Source: Gigaspora margarita (lineage: Eukaryota; Glomeromycota; Glomeromycetes; Diversisporales; Gigasporaceae). Taken from it: 64,000 bases of DNA. Where the stretch lies: NCBI GenBank assembly GCA_009809945.1, contig WTPW01000863.1, forward strand, positions 65,038-129,037. Direction: 5' to 3'. This document shows, piece by piece, positions 1-10,699 of the stretch. The notes under the pieces are model-generated. The model ran no database searches. It saw only the letters and a program-made list of their open reading frames with translations, and was not told the DNA's origin. The position numbers and the translations under genes are program-made. The first letter of the stretch is position 1; every line of letters begins with the position of its first letter.

Positions 1-234
1 TTTTACTAATTGATTCTAACAAAGTGCTCTAAGAAAATTTGTTCAGCAATCAAAAATACATATATTATTTTAATTTATAAAAATAGATGTGATAACTTAG
101 TTTTTAGCAAATTACTATAAAATTTATATGTAATAATCTAACTTTTAGCAAATTTACTTGATTTTAGGGGTAGCAAAAACGCCTAAATTCATGCAGATCA
201 GTTATGACCTCTATGAGAGATGTCCGGGGTCCTG
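1..234. mobile_element. hAT-type MITE, right end only
   Basis: The right terminus ends in GAGATGTCCGGGGTCCT at about 234. Read from the other strand this is AGGACCCCGGACATCTC, nearly identical to the terminus of the complete copy at 25461-25757, and the next bases (TATGACCTCTATGAGAGA) also match it. The left end is outside the window or lost, so no target duplication can be read. Non-coding. Confidence 0.6.
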
Positions 235-970
235 ACCTGCTGCTAGCAGCAAGCACACATGAAATATAAATGAAGCATGTTTTTTGAAAATGGATTTATT
301 ATTCTAATTCCATATAATAATTTTAGTTCAAGCATTAATTGTGTAATATTGGTTTTATAGTATTTTTGCAGAGACCTAATTGTAATTAGGCTTTGAAAAT
401 ATAACCCAACATTATAAATCTCTTATTGAATTCTATAGTTTTAAATTGTAGCTTAATTTTTTGGTAGAGATCATCAAGATTATTTTGGTTGTTGAGCTAT
501 ATATATATTATCCCTTAATTTGTTATGCAGGCAAATTTGCCTGTATAAATTTTAAAATTTTAAATTTTTTAAATAAAATTTTAAATATTAATTTTAGCTA
601 TATACTTTCTAAGTAAAAAATATAATATTAGTTCTGTTTTATCAACTTTATTATAAAAATTTTTTAAAATTATTAAAAAAACTTTGGTGTATTAAAAGTT
701 TAAAGTTTTTGTTTTGAAACTTTTACTATAGAATTTTTTTTTAGGTTTTCTCAAATTTGATATGTTTCCATTTATAAAAAAATTTTTACTTCTAATACAA
801 GTCTTAATTTTTACAAGTAAATTACTTAATTGATAATCTGCCTATCAACTAAAGAATAGGCGAAATGTGGCATGCTTCCATTTAAAAAATTTTTCTTACT
901 AAGTTAACAATATATGTTCACTAATTGAAAGTTGTAGAGCTCGTCGAGGCGCATCCAACGGTAGTTAGAT
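235..970. other. AT-rich intergenic DNA, no gene seen
   Basis: About 740 bases of T/A-rich sequence with homopolymer runs. No open frame, tRNA or terminal-repeat pair could be supported. Confidence 0.5.
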
Positions 971-2384
971 TAGGGATGTTAACAGAGTGCTCCGGGGTGG
1001 TGTGGTGTATAATTGGGCAGAGTATCCCTTAACACCACACCATACTGGAGTATAGTCTTACAAAGCAAACTCCGTAGTAATACTCTGAAGTATTAAGTAG
1101 AACATAACCCAGAGTATGAAGTCAGAGTATACTTTGGAGTATAACTCAGAGTATAACCTGGGGGTATAATCCGGAGTATTAATACAATTATACATTGAAA
1201 AAAAAACAAGAATAGAATTTTTGTATTTTTTTTATTGAAAAAAAGCAAATCCGTCAAATAATCAAAGATCTATGCTAAAAAAACAAACCTGAGAATAAAA
1301 TTTATAGTCAGATAAGTTTTTTTTTTATACGTATTATGTAATGGCTAACAATGTAACCAATTCTTATTCTGGAAACTTCAGGGAATCACGTTCACGTACT
1401 TATCCTTTTATTTAATCTAATTTGCAAAATTACTTCAACACATATAACAATATATAAAATCGTTTTAGAATACGATCAATATAACGTCACATGTCAAACT
1501 AATATCTGCGTCAGATCAAAAAAAATTATAATTCTAATACCTACTCTAATTCTTATCCTAACATAACTTTCTAATGCTAATTATCTAATTTACATATAAA
1601 TGCAAAAATTAAATAGTATAACTGATTTAAAAAAAAGTGCTATTTCGTCTATAATAATCCTAATCTTTACAAAAAAAAAAAACTATGCAATTAAACTCTA
1701 ATCCTAATTCCTAATTGTTATATCGTTATTATTTTCTCTTAAATTCTAATTAAAGAACCGCATATAAATAAGCAGATGCAAGACTTTACAAATATCATAA
1801 TTCTTTATCCTGTTTCCTCTATTAGCTCCCTTTCAGGTTATATTTTTTAAACTTTTTTCTGCCTCTCCTTTTATTAAAAGGTCTATATCGCCATTAATCA
1901 CTTCAGCTACTTTGTTAATATATGCTAATTACCTCATATAAGATACTTTTTTTTTTTTATCAATATCAGTCGCATAATTTGTAATACGGCAAATTTTTAT
2001 CATGTATATAGAGTGAATTATCATACCAAAGAATCAACGGTAGCATATAAATATGACATAATCTTGAGTATATTCTAAAGCAAAGCAATTTGTATATGAT
2101 TTATTACTTTATTTCACGATATCTTATTATATTAAATTTAATTACCCNATGCATACTATGAATTAATGCAATTATGCCCGGTGGTATATGTAACTTATGT
2201 ATTCAATAATCTTTGCCTAAGAAAAATACACCATCTAAAAAATCTTTCCTTAACTACTATTATGAATATTATCTAATCTGCTAAATGAAATCTATAAATC
2301 TAAGCCTGTTACTATTATAAAATCNTGAAATAACCATGCAATACAAAGTTCTTTTANGATTTATCGTAATTATGATAATCATCA

Positions 2385-4426
2385 CGAACCTTTGTTATCC
2401 AGCTTTTTAGACACAACACAGCACGTGCCGAATTTGNAGCGAGATTACTTCTAATTTTCATAATAGTATGAGCTGCAATTGAAATGCACGCTCACTTGGA
2501 ATACTAGTTCCTTGTACAGACAGGTGGTTTCTCGCCATTTTGCTGAGGGTAGGAAATTCTTTTTCAAATTTATGGCACCATTTAAGCGGATTTCCTTCTG
2601 AGGCAAGGGGAAGAGCTAAGTATCGTTCTAACTCATTTTCTACTAGTGCAGCATTTTCTTGGTGTAATAGTGATTCAAAGAATAAGCGCTGATTTTTTTT
2701 TCTATTCCTTGATGTTTTTTTCTTTGACTAATAGTGGATGCATTTGAAGGTACTTCTCCGTAGTTCAACATACGTTCGCGTAATACATTTACAGCGGCTG
2801 ATCATTCTTCACATGTTATGAAGGTCATTAGCTTTGAGCATGGATCAAGTAATGTGGGTAATACAGTCGATTTTTTAACAATATCCCAGTACTCTTCTAG
2901 TTTGTGCATTATTGATTGTGCCATATAACATTCATCCTCTTCATAGGTCGAAAGGTATTGATCGATATGACGCTNAAGCCCAATGAAGNTAAGANGAACA
3001 TCGCTAATAGCTGGATAGGAACTAGCAGACAGCAATAATGTTGCCTGGTATATCGGTTCAAGAAGCTTTAACATTGCATTTATTTGTTCCCATTCGTTTT
3101 CATTAAGCCANGACTCTTCAAGTTGTTTTTTATTTTTCGCAACCAAATAGTCTAGTGTATCTTTCATTCTATCAAACTTTTGCAACATTAAAAATGTGCT
3201 ATTCCATCGTGTATCAATATCAAGTTCCGGTTTTAAGTACTCGACTTTTTGTATAGCACAAATATTTCGTAAAGAATCACATAATAATTGGGAGTGGCGT
3301 ACTTTTTTTATAAAGTTTCGAACTTTCTCAATAATTACAGTTTCGAGCTACATACCATGTTTTACTGCAATGTTTAACATATGCGCAACACATCTATGAT
3401 GCATATATTCATTATTTTCTAAAGACGAAAGAACTACTTGCAGCTCACGTCCTGCAACAATCATGCTTGTATCGTTGTTGGTAGTAAGTCCAAGAATACT
3501 TCGAGTAACTTTAAATTCATCAAATAGCATTAAAAGCAAGTCTTTAGTGTGTGTTCCGTAATGGTGATATGGATAATGTATTAAATCGAGTAGAAAGCTT
3601 TGTACTTCCCAATTATCATCAATGTAATGTGCAGTTACTCCAAGGTACGATTGATTGAATATAGAAGTCCATATATCACACGTAACAAAAATTTTTGAAC
3701 TAATATCTTCAAATAAATTTATCATTTTTTTACGCGTATCTTGAAACTGACTAATTATTTCACTGCTCAATGTTTCTCAGCAGAAAATGCGATAACGTGG
3801 ATCAAGGACACTAAGCATTTCTTTAAAATATTTATTATCCACAACAGAAAAAGGTAATTGGCAACATGTAATAAAATCGACCACCTTTTTATTAATTTTA
3901 TCTGTTCGTTTTGACTCTTTTTGTGTGTATGGCGTGGCTGCAAAATGTAAGAGTGTCTGCTGTCTTAGGGATATATTTCTATGGTGTTTATTGTTAAGGT
4001 GAATTGCCAAGGTTCCTGTTGTGTTGCCCGGTTTCCATTTTTTTGGCAAAGGTTGCAAACTATCGCAACTACTTCATTATCTTTTTTTTCTTCAGAAAAA
4101 AACTTCCATACAATAGATGTGCGCTGACCTGCTCTTTTTGAATCATTTCTGCTATAATCTGAATCGATAACACCGTCATTATTGGCAATGCTTATATCTT
4201 CATTATTATTGTCAGCGAAATTTATATCCTCACTATCATCAAAAGCGAAACCAATATCCTCATTATCAACGGTAAAGTCTGTATCTCCACTATCAACAGC
4301 GAAATCAGTATCTCCACTAGCAACAATGACGCAGTCATCTTCGAAGCTAATATCAGTCTTGGCAGCAAGATTCATATCTTCGCCAGTATCTGCAATATTT
4401 GAATTATTGCGGGTTTCTTTAGACAT
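2385..4426 (-). pseudogene. BED-finger hAT transposase, broken
   Basis: Read right to left, the product has four parts. First is an acidic N-terminus with repeated Asp/Glu-rich units (4180-4340). Next comes a BED zinc finger split by a frameshift: VWKFF and CNLC lie in one frame near 4050-4110, and KKWKPGNTTG...HLNNKHH in another near 3990-4040. Then comes the RNase-H-like core with VTCDIWTS and HHRCVAHMLNIAVK (3350-3690). Last is the C-terminal hATC dimerisation domain (ELERYLALPLA, FPTLSKMARNHLSVQGTSIPSERAF, about 2500-2660), continuing after another frameshift to KSW near 2400. Breaks: in-frame TGA at 3777-3779, TAG at 3348-3350, TGA at 2802-2804, plus shifts near 4050, the A-tract near 2695 and about 2510. 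Family hATs are 600-800 residues; this fits once the breaks are ignored. It would have cut and pasted the surrounding element; it cannot make a working protein now. Confidence 0.9.
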
Positions 4427-5187
4427 AATTTTTATCGTTCGATCTTCTCAATTGAATGCTTAATTTTTAAGAAAAAAAAATTTTTTTAAATTTTTTTTTC
4501 GTCGAGTTTTTTTTTATTCTAATGTAATCATTTTTTTTTGTTTGTTTGTTTGTCATATTACTAGTAATCAAGTTCTATAATTTCTATAATCGTCAATTAG
4601 ACATTTGTTAAAAAAAATGAAGTTGTCATGATTTTTTTTATAGCCCACGTTCTTTGTAGGCACATGGTTTGTTGAAAAAAAAAACTGAAGCCTATTCTTA
4701 TTTAGAAAACGTGTTTGGTGTTGCAAAAATGGAATATATATACAGAGCTTGTTTAAGAAGACTTTAGCAGTTAGGGAAGAAGTTTTGTACGTACGTAAAA
4801 AAGAGTGGAACATGAGTTTACTGTAACGAAAAGGATAATCCACCCAACTGTTAAGTTCTAGTTTTTTTTTTAGAAACTTAGTTTGTTTATTTAAATGCAT
4901 GTAACTTTAAGTCATACGCATGTTTAAGTAACGCCAGGCTAAATTGGGTATTATAAGATATAATATGTACTATGTACGTACATATGCACTAACTTTCTTT
5001 ACATCAATATCAGGTGAGTGAGCACCAGGGGCTTTTAAAACTTGTTTGACGTAACTTTTATTCTATTTGAACGAGAAATTTTATTGCGTTTAACTCAGGA
5101 GAACAGTTAATAATAGAAATCAAACAATGCTAGGCTGCTTGTATTAAAGTAAATAACCAATTTCGGTAAGTCACAATGAGAAAGGGA

Positions 5188-5325
5188 TTGTATTTTCAAA
5201 TATACTTTTGCTTTTTTTTTTTTTTTNGAGTTCGGCTTTTGTTAGTTATATAATATAATTAACAAAAGCCGAACTCGGGTTTTGTTGAAAAAAAAAGCAA
5301 AAAGCAAAAGTATATTTAAAATACC
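5188..5325. repeat. Long hairpin inside the hAT element
   Basis: A core palindrome (GAGTTCGGCTTTTGTTA and its complement around 5227-5275) is flanked by matching outer arms: AAATATACTTTTGC before it, GCAAAAGTATATTT after it. It lies upstream of the transposase near the element's far end and may be a small insertion or a subterminal structure. Confidence 0.7.
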
Positions 5326-5329
5326 TATA

Positions 5330-5640
5330 ATAAATACGTAGTTTAAGAGTAATAAATAGTTGAGTAATAAATATTTATAATGAGTAACTTCGTTGTTAAA
5401 TTAATTTGGGTGAGAAAATTATATGCAATAAATATATATAGTTTAAAAGTTAGAGTAATAAATAATTATAATAAATAGTTTGCGTAATAAATAATATCGT
5501 TGCAAACTTAATTAAATTAATTTGGGTGAGAAAGGGATCAGAGGTTATAATAAATATAGTTTAAAAGTATTAAATAGTTAAGTAATAAATAATTATAATA
5601 AATAGTTTGAATAATAAATAAGGTATTATAAAAGCAAAAA
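5330..5640. repeat. AT-rich imperfect tandem repeat
   Basis: Repeated AATAAATAGTTTAAAAGT and TAATAAATAATTATAATAAA blocks. ATTAATTTGGGTGAGAAA occurs near 5400 and again near 5518, giving a period of about 118 bases. Non-coding, inside the hAT element. Confidence 0.6.
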
Positions 5641-6539
5641 ATCAAAAATCAAAAAATAATTATTTATAACTCCGGAGTATAAACCATTTGATATTAATCG
5701 CATTACTCCAGAGTACTTACTTCGATTAATAGTATCTTAATAACCCGAGGTGGTGTAATGTCTAAACCACACCGGCATGGAGTGGGGTATACTTTGGTAT
5801 TACTCCGGAGTACATTACTCCATTAACATCCCTACCTGCGGATCACCCTAGTGATCAATAGGTCATCTGAGTAAATTAAATGAATTGTTTAACCCAGATC
5901 AAAATTATATTTATATTAAAAAATGCAATAACTCCATATAGAATTAGTAATTCTAGTCAATCAAAATTTTTTGACTGGCCAAGCTAATGAAATTTTATCA
6001 GCTTAGTTGGCTTAGCCAAAAATCTGCAATTTGATCAAAAGGATATTTTATTATGTAATTCAAAAATTTATTAATTAAAACTGCTAGATTTGATTTTTAA
6101 TTTGCTGAATTTAGTAAAAATCTTTTATATTATCTTATATTATATATTAAAAGAGCATTATGCAAAGCACTATTAAAAGTTATATTTTTGGTGCATATTA
6201 CATTTAAAACAAACACAATAATTTACTGTCATAGCTACCCTTTCATGTGACTAGTTTTTTACTATATTTATATATAATATAGTAGAGATAGGCACTTTTG
6301 CATAATTGCATGGCTGCTTGCATTTGCATGAATACTGTATGCTGTATGAAATTTTTTAAAATGCTGCATTTTGCCTATAAAAAATTTATAAGTTATCTTC
6401 TTTTGGTCAAAAAACTTAAAAATGTCTTTGATCCAAAAATAAGCTGCCCCACAATTGACAATAGTTGCCATATAGTAAAGTTCAAATTCTACTATATAAA
6501 CTGATTATCATCGCTTAAATAAAGTTATTCAGAAGATTA

Positions 6540-6877
6540 AAATACATATATAATATAATTTTTAGCAAGATTGAAAAACATTTTATTATTAGACTTTTAA
6601 TTTTTACATTCAACGAAAAAATTAAAATTTGCTAAAAAAATATATTCAACGAATGTAAAAATTAAAAGTCAAATAATAAAAAGTCCTTCAATTGTATAAA
6701 AATTTTGAAAAATATGTATTTTTATCTCCTAAACATATTTATTTAAGCACTTATAATTAATTTACATAGTAAAATTTAGACTTTAATATGTAGTGACTAT
6801 TTGGAATCGCTAAAAACCCTCTTTTATCCTCATATAAGCTATCCCCAATTTTTTGTATAGCTTATTTTCAGACATAT
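6540..6877. mobile_element. TA-target MITE, AAAATAAGC family, degraded
   Basis: Carries the family's internal palindrome (GACTTTTAATTTTTAC... and ...GTAAAAATTAAAAGTC, 6593-6672) and ends with GCTTATTTTCAGACATATATAG followed by TA. The left end is not sharp. Confidence 0.5.
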
Positions 6878-7230
6878 ATAGTATATAAATTGTTTACTAT
6901 AAATTCAATAGCCTCTTTTTTTGCTTTTAAATTAAAACTTTACAAGGTGATTTTTTTCTTTCTTTATTGTTATTTTGTATTAAAAATAAATCTTTAGGAT
7001 TATCTGTCATCATAAAAATTCTAAAATAAAATTAAAAAAATTTGATAAAATATTTTTGTACAAATGTATGTTGCATTAATACCTGCATGCTGTATGAATG
7101 CCGCATTTGTATGAAACTTTTTAAAATAATGCATTTTGTCATTTTTATGATATAGTAAACTTTATATATTTATTTATATATATTAAAAAAAAAATACAAT
7201 AAATACCAATTTATCTAACTCTAATTTAAC

Positions 7231-7352
7231 TAGAGATGTGCCATCATGCACTTATCAGTATGAAGTGTTAATTGTTATATGACTAATTGTCTAAGTTAAA
7301 ATATGTACTGATTAACACCTCATACTGATAAATGTGTAATGACACATCTCTA
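7231..7352. mobile_element. Palindromic MITE, 122 bp
   Basis: TAGAGATGTG at 7231 pairs with CACATCTCTA ending at 7352. The arms continue (CACTTATCAGTATGAAGTGTTAAT against ATTAACACCTCATACTGATAAATG), so nearly the whole element can fold on itself. No 8-bp duplication is visible in the flanks. Confidence 0.8.
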
Positions 7353-7361
7353 AACCAATCT

Positions 7362-7447
7362 AACCTATCCAATACTACTTCTAACCCAACTCTAACCTGT
7401 TCGATACTAATTCCAATCCAACCTATTTGATACTAACTTTGACCCAA
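7362..7447. repeat. Short tandem repeat, about 30 bp unit
   Basis: Three diverged units of the pattern TCTAACCTATCCAATACTA. Non-coding. Confidence 0.5.
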
Positions 7448-8144
7448 CAATATAAAAGTCCCTAAGAATGCTTCTTCCAATAGATCAAAGATAAAATTGC
7501 AATTAGCAAAATTGAATAAACTAATCAGATGAAATATGATTCAATAAGTAATAAAAGCTATTATTTTATATAACAGACTGCTAATAGAAAATATAATGTT
7601 AGCTATTAGATTGGAGTTGAAAAGGTCAAACAAAAGCCTTCAGATACTATCAAAAATTAGCCAATACGGGTTTTGCTAATAAAACATATTATTATCAATA
7701 TGTCAAAAAAGATAATTGTATGGGCTTCATTTATTATCAAAAATTAGCTAACATAGGAGCTTCATGCTTGAAGTTGCAACTTCAAGTGCCTGAAGTTGCT
7801 CTGTTTAAAATACTAATTAATACATTTTAGCTTCTTTTAGTGCAATTAAGGTTGTAGCTTCAACACGTAAAAAATTTCAAGCACAACTATATGACACAAC
7901 TAATTAGACTAGTACCAAAAACCTAATTATATCCAAAGTGCGATGCTTTCTACAATGATTCTAAAAGTGACAACTTCAGTAACCATGAAAATGATAGTTT
8001 TGATGATAATTTTAAAAAAAAATCTAAAGAACTGATCATGTTTATAGCGATTGTGAGAAAAAAAAATTTTACTTATAAATCAGCTAGCCAATTTTAAAAA
8101 AAATTAACTAACCAGGTCAAAAATTGGCTTAGCTGATTTTTTGA

Positions 8145-8300
8145 ATTTCAACCAGGATCACTAGATAGAATCACCACAGGCCAATTCATGGGTCAACCCA
8201 TGGGTCAACTCACAGGTTGACCCACAGGTTGATCCACAGGTTACCTACTTGGATCACTACAATTCAAACTGGATCATCTGACCTACTCACAGGTGACATG
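8145..8300. repeat. Tandem GGGTCAAC/CAGGTTGAC repeats
   Basis: Imperfect tandem copies of CAGGTTGACCCA and GGGTCAACCCAT in both orientations at 8185-8245, with GATCAC and AGGTGA variants around them. This resembles the motif-rich subterminal parts of other elements here, but I did not find a matching pair of ends. Confidence 0.45.
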
Positions 8301-8789
8301 AGTAACGCTACTTGGGTCCAATCACTAGTTTTGTACAAAATTGGCAAAATTTTAATTCAATCTTTAAGCCAATTTTTTTCTTCTTCCTTTGTTCTATACC
8401 CCAGAAAAATTTAATTTTAAGTTAAAAGTTAGATTTAAAAGAATCTTCTAATCCATATCTATAGTAAATTTATATGTTTTTATTATAATTTTTATTATAG
8501 ACAGCAATTAAAAGAACATGTCCTATGACTAATATTGATTAAAAATTAACAATATATATCAATAAACTAGTTATATATTAATATATATCTATAATCGATA
8601 TATAGATAAATAAATATAAATTGCATATATCTATTAATCAATTTTTATTGTATTTATTGAAACCAATATATAGTGATTAATGGATATTAATCACTATATA
8701 GTTGAAACAGACTTTTGCTTTCTTGTGATCTGATATATCACATATTACATAATGTACTAGATCTGGTTTTTTTGATCTTTTTTTATTTT

Positions 8790-9045
8790 GATTCTTAATC
8801 TATATTAAACTTTTTTTTATTTCGATTTTATATTTTTTCATTCATTTATTTTTTTTTGTATTATTCATTTTATATTTTTTTTTGTATTATCCATTTTATA
8901 TTTATTGATTTTTTTTTTTGTATTATATCATTTTATATTTATTTTTTTTTTGTATTTTATTTTATATTTATTTTTTTTTACTTGTTATTTTTTTTCATAT
9001 TTATTTATTTATTTATTGTTTTATTTATTTATTTTTTTCTTTTAG
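8790..9045. repeat. T-rich degenerate tandem repeat
   Basis: Runs of T separated by GTATTAT, CATTTTATATTTAT and TTTATTTATT, with a loose period near 30 bases. The Phe/Ile-rich open frame it contains is a composition artefact. Confidence 0.7.
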
Positions 9046-9293
9046 AACATAGAAAACTCTAGTATAAAGTTTGACCCCAAACAAATTAAAAAAATCATAG
9101 AGTGGAGATCTCCTATTTGCTTTACAGAAATACGTTTATTTTTAGGCATGGTGAATTATTATTAGCAAGAAGGTAGGTTGTATGAATTTATATAAAGATA
9201 AGTATTTTTTCAATATGTTTTTTTTTTTTTTGTTATTGTTAAAATTAATATTTTTGTTGTTTTTTTGCAATAATTTGGGGTATTTTGACATCG

Positions 9294-9931
9294 TTTTTGT
9301 GGTGAAGCAATGCTATTCTTGTAGTGAAACAACAGTGTTCTTGCAGTGAAATAATGATGTTCTTGTAGTGAAGTAACGGTATTTTTGTAGTGAAGTAACT
9401 GTATTCTTATAGTAATTTGATAGTGTTTTTGTAGTAATTCAACAGGCATTCTTGCAGTAAAGTGATAGCATTTTTGTAGTGTTTTAATGTTGTGATAAAT
9501 AAAGTGATGACTTTCTTGTAGTAACTTAACAGCATTTTTAAAGTGAAATAATAGTGTGTTTGTACATGATTTTTGTGAATTATAGCATTCTTATAGAATT
9601 CTTGCATGTGTTCTTGTAGTGAAGCGACAGTGTTCTTGTACACATTCTTGTAGTGAAGCGACAGTATCTTGTATGTTTTTTTGTAGTAAAGTGATGATGT
9701 TCTTGTAGAATTTAACAACGTTCTTGTGATGATTATATAGCATTTTTGTGGTAACTTGGATGGTGTTTTTGTTGTGAATAGATAGTGTACTTGTAGTGAA
9801 TTGATAGTATTCTTGTACATGTTCTTGTAGTAATTTAATAGTGTTATTGTAGGGAAGCAATTGTGTTCTTGTAGTGAATTGATACTATTTTTGTGCTAAG
9901 TTGAGTGCATTCTTGTGATGAAAATAATATA
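9294..9931. repeat. 22-bp minisatellite, about 29 copies
   Basis: Tandem units close to TTCTTGTAGTGAAGTAACGGTA start at 9294, 9316 and so on, almost every one 22 bases long. Variation concentrates in the last nine positions of the unit. Because 22 is not a multiple of three, the overlapping minus-strand open frames repeat Lys-Asn-Thr and Ser-Leu-Gln-Glu motifs in rotating frames; these are not genes. Confidence 0.9.
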
Positions 9932-10074
9932 ATACCTAATATTGTAATAAAAAAAACTTTATATTATAGAATTATATAGTAATTATGTAATATAAAAATA
10001 TATAAAGTTTTTTAACAAATTAAAATTTTTTTAAAATTAAATTTTTTTAAGAAATATATTATTTTGAGCAGGTG

Positions 10075-10383
10075 TATTGTAACGCATCTTATAGATTAGG
10101 TGCAATGTAAAATTAAAACAATAAATAAAAGCTTGTTAGTTTAGGGTTAGGGTCAGGATCAAGTTAGGGTTTGGGTAGAAGCTTTATCAAAAAATTTTAA
10201 CCCAAAATTTGGTTAGAAATTTTTTTTGTTAGAATGTGAAGAGAGGTTTCATAAGCAAAATTATGAGCTACAAGCGATTTTTTAAAACATTGCTATTTTT
10301 TTCGATTTCTTATTATACCTAATCTTACAATATGATTGGCTGATCATGTGGATGCGCTATAACGCATATGCGCTAAATTACAT
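10075..10383. mobile_element. MITE related to the 37492 family, degraded
   Basis: Its right end read in reverse (TTTAGCGCAT...CACATGATCAGCCAATC) resembles the end of the element at 28171-28483, and both carry an internal TTAGGGTTAGGGTC-like stretch (10138-10175). The left end (GTAACGCATC) is imperfect. Confidence 0.45.
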
Positions 10384-10699
10384 AGCTCTTTTTTTAATTA
10401 TATATTTTTTATTATCAAATTATTAATTGTTTTATATTAATTTTATATCGATTATTAACTATTATGAATATATATTGATTATAAACATTATTAATATATT
10501 GTAATATATTGAATAATATCTATATCAGATATATATCAATTACTATTACTATCAATAGAAATCAGCAGGGGTAATGGGTATCGATATATATCCTACTGGT
10601 TAGTAATCATATATATCTATATATAAAATTTGCCTATATTGTTATTAAATAAACTATATTATAGTATAATAAATAGATTTTTTAATATAATTCTTTGTC

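Larger units (their letters stand above)
971..5834 (-). mobile_element. hAT transposon, near full length, inactive
   Basis: The ends are TAGGGATGTTAA (971) and TTAACATCCCTA (to 5834), a hAT-style TAGGG terminal inverted repeat. Both ends carry clustered copies of a subterminal motif related to ACTCCGGAGTAT (about 990-1180 and 5665-5815) and a GGTGGTGTGGT/ACCACACC pair, the usual layout of transposase-binding sites in hAT elements. A decayed transposase lies between them on the minus strand. I see no 8-bp target duplication (flanks AGTTAGAT and CCTGCGGA), so the flanks have diverged or recombined. Length about 4.86 kb, within the normal range for autonomous hATs. Confidence 0.85.

Noticed and set aside
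2385..4426. Stop codons in the hAT transposase as possible recoding (TGA/TAG read-through).
   Set aside because: Frameshifts and mixed TGA and TAG stops occur in the same relic, and the two host genes use normal stops with no internal TGA or TAG.
8856..9062. Open frame rich in Phe, Tyr and Ile (possible membrane peptide).
   Set aside because: Produced by T-rich tandem repeats; no start context or conserved domain.
9210..9860. Three overlapping minus-strand frames rich in Lys-Asn-Thr and Ser-Leu-Gln-Glu.
   Set aside because: They are a 22-bp minisatellite read in rotating frames.
9294..9931. CRISPR-like array.
   Set aside because: Units are contiguous and degenerate with no spacers, and the organism is eukaryotic.
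10138..10175. Telomere or chromosome end (TTAGGG-like repeats; also near 28240 and 55240).
   Set aside because: Only two or three units, and at 28240 clearly internal to a MITE family; 10138 is probably the same.
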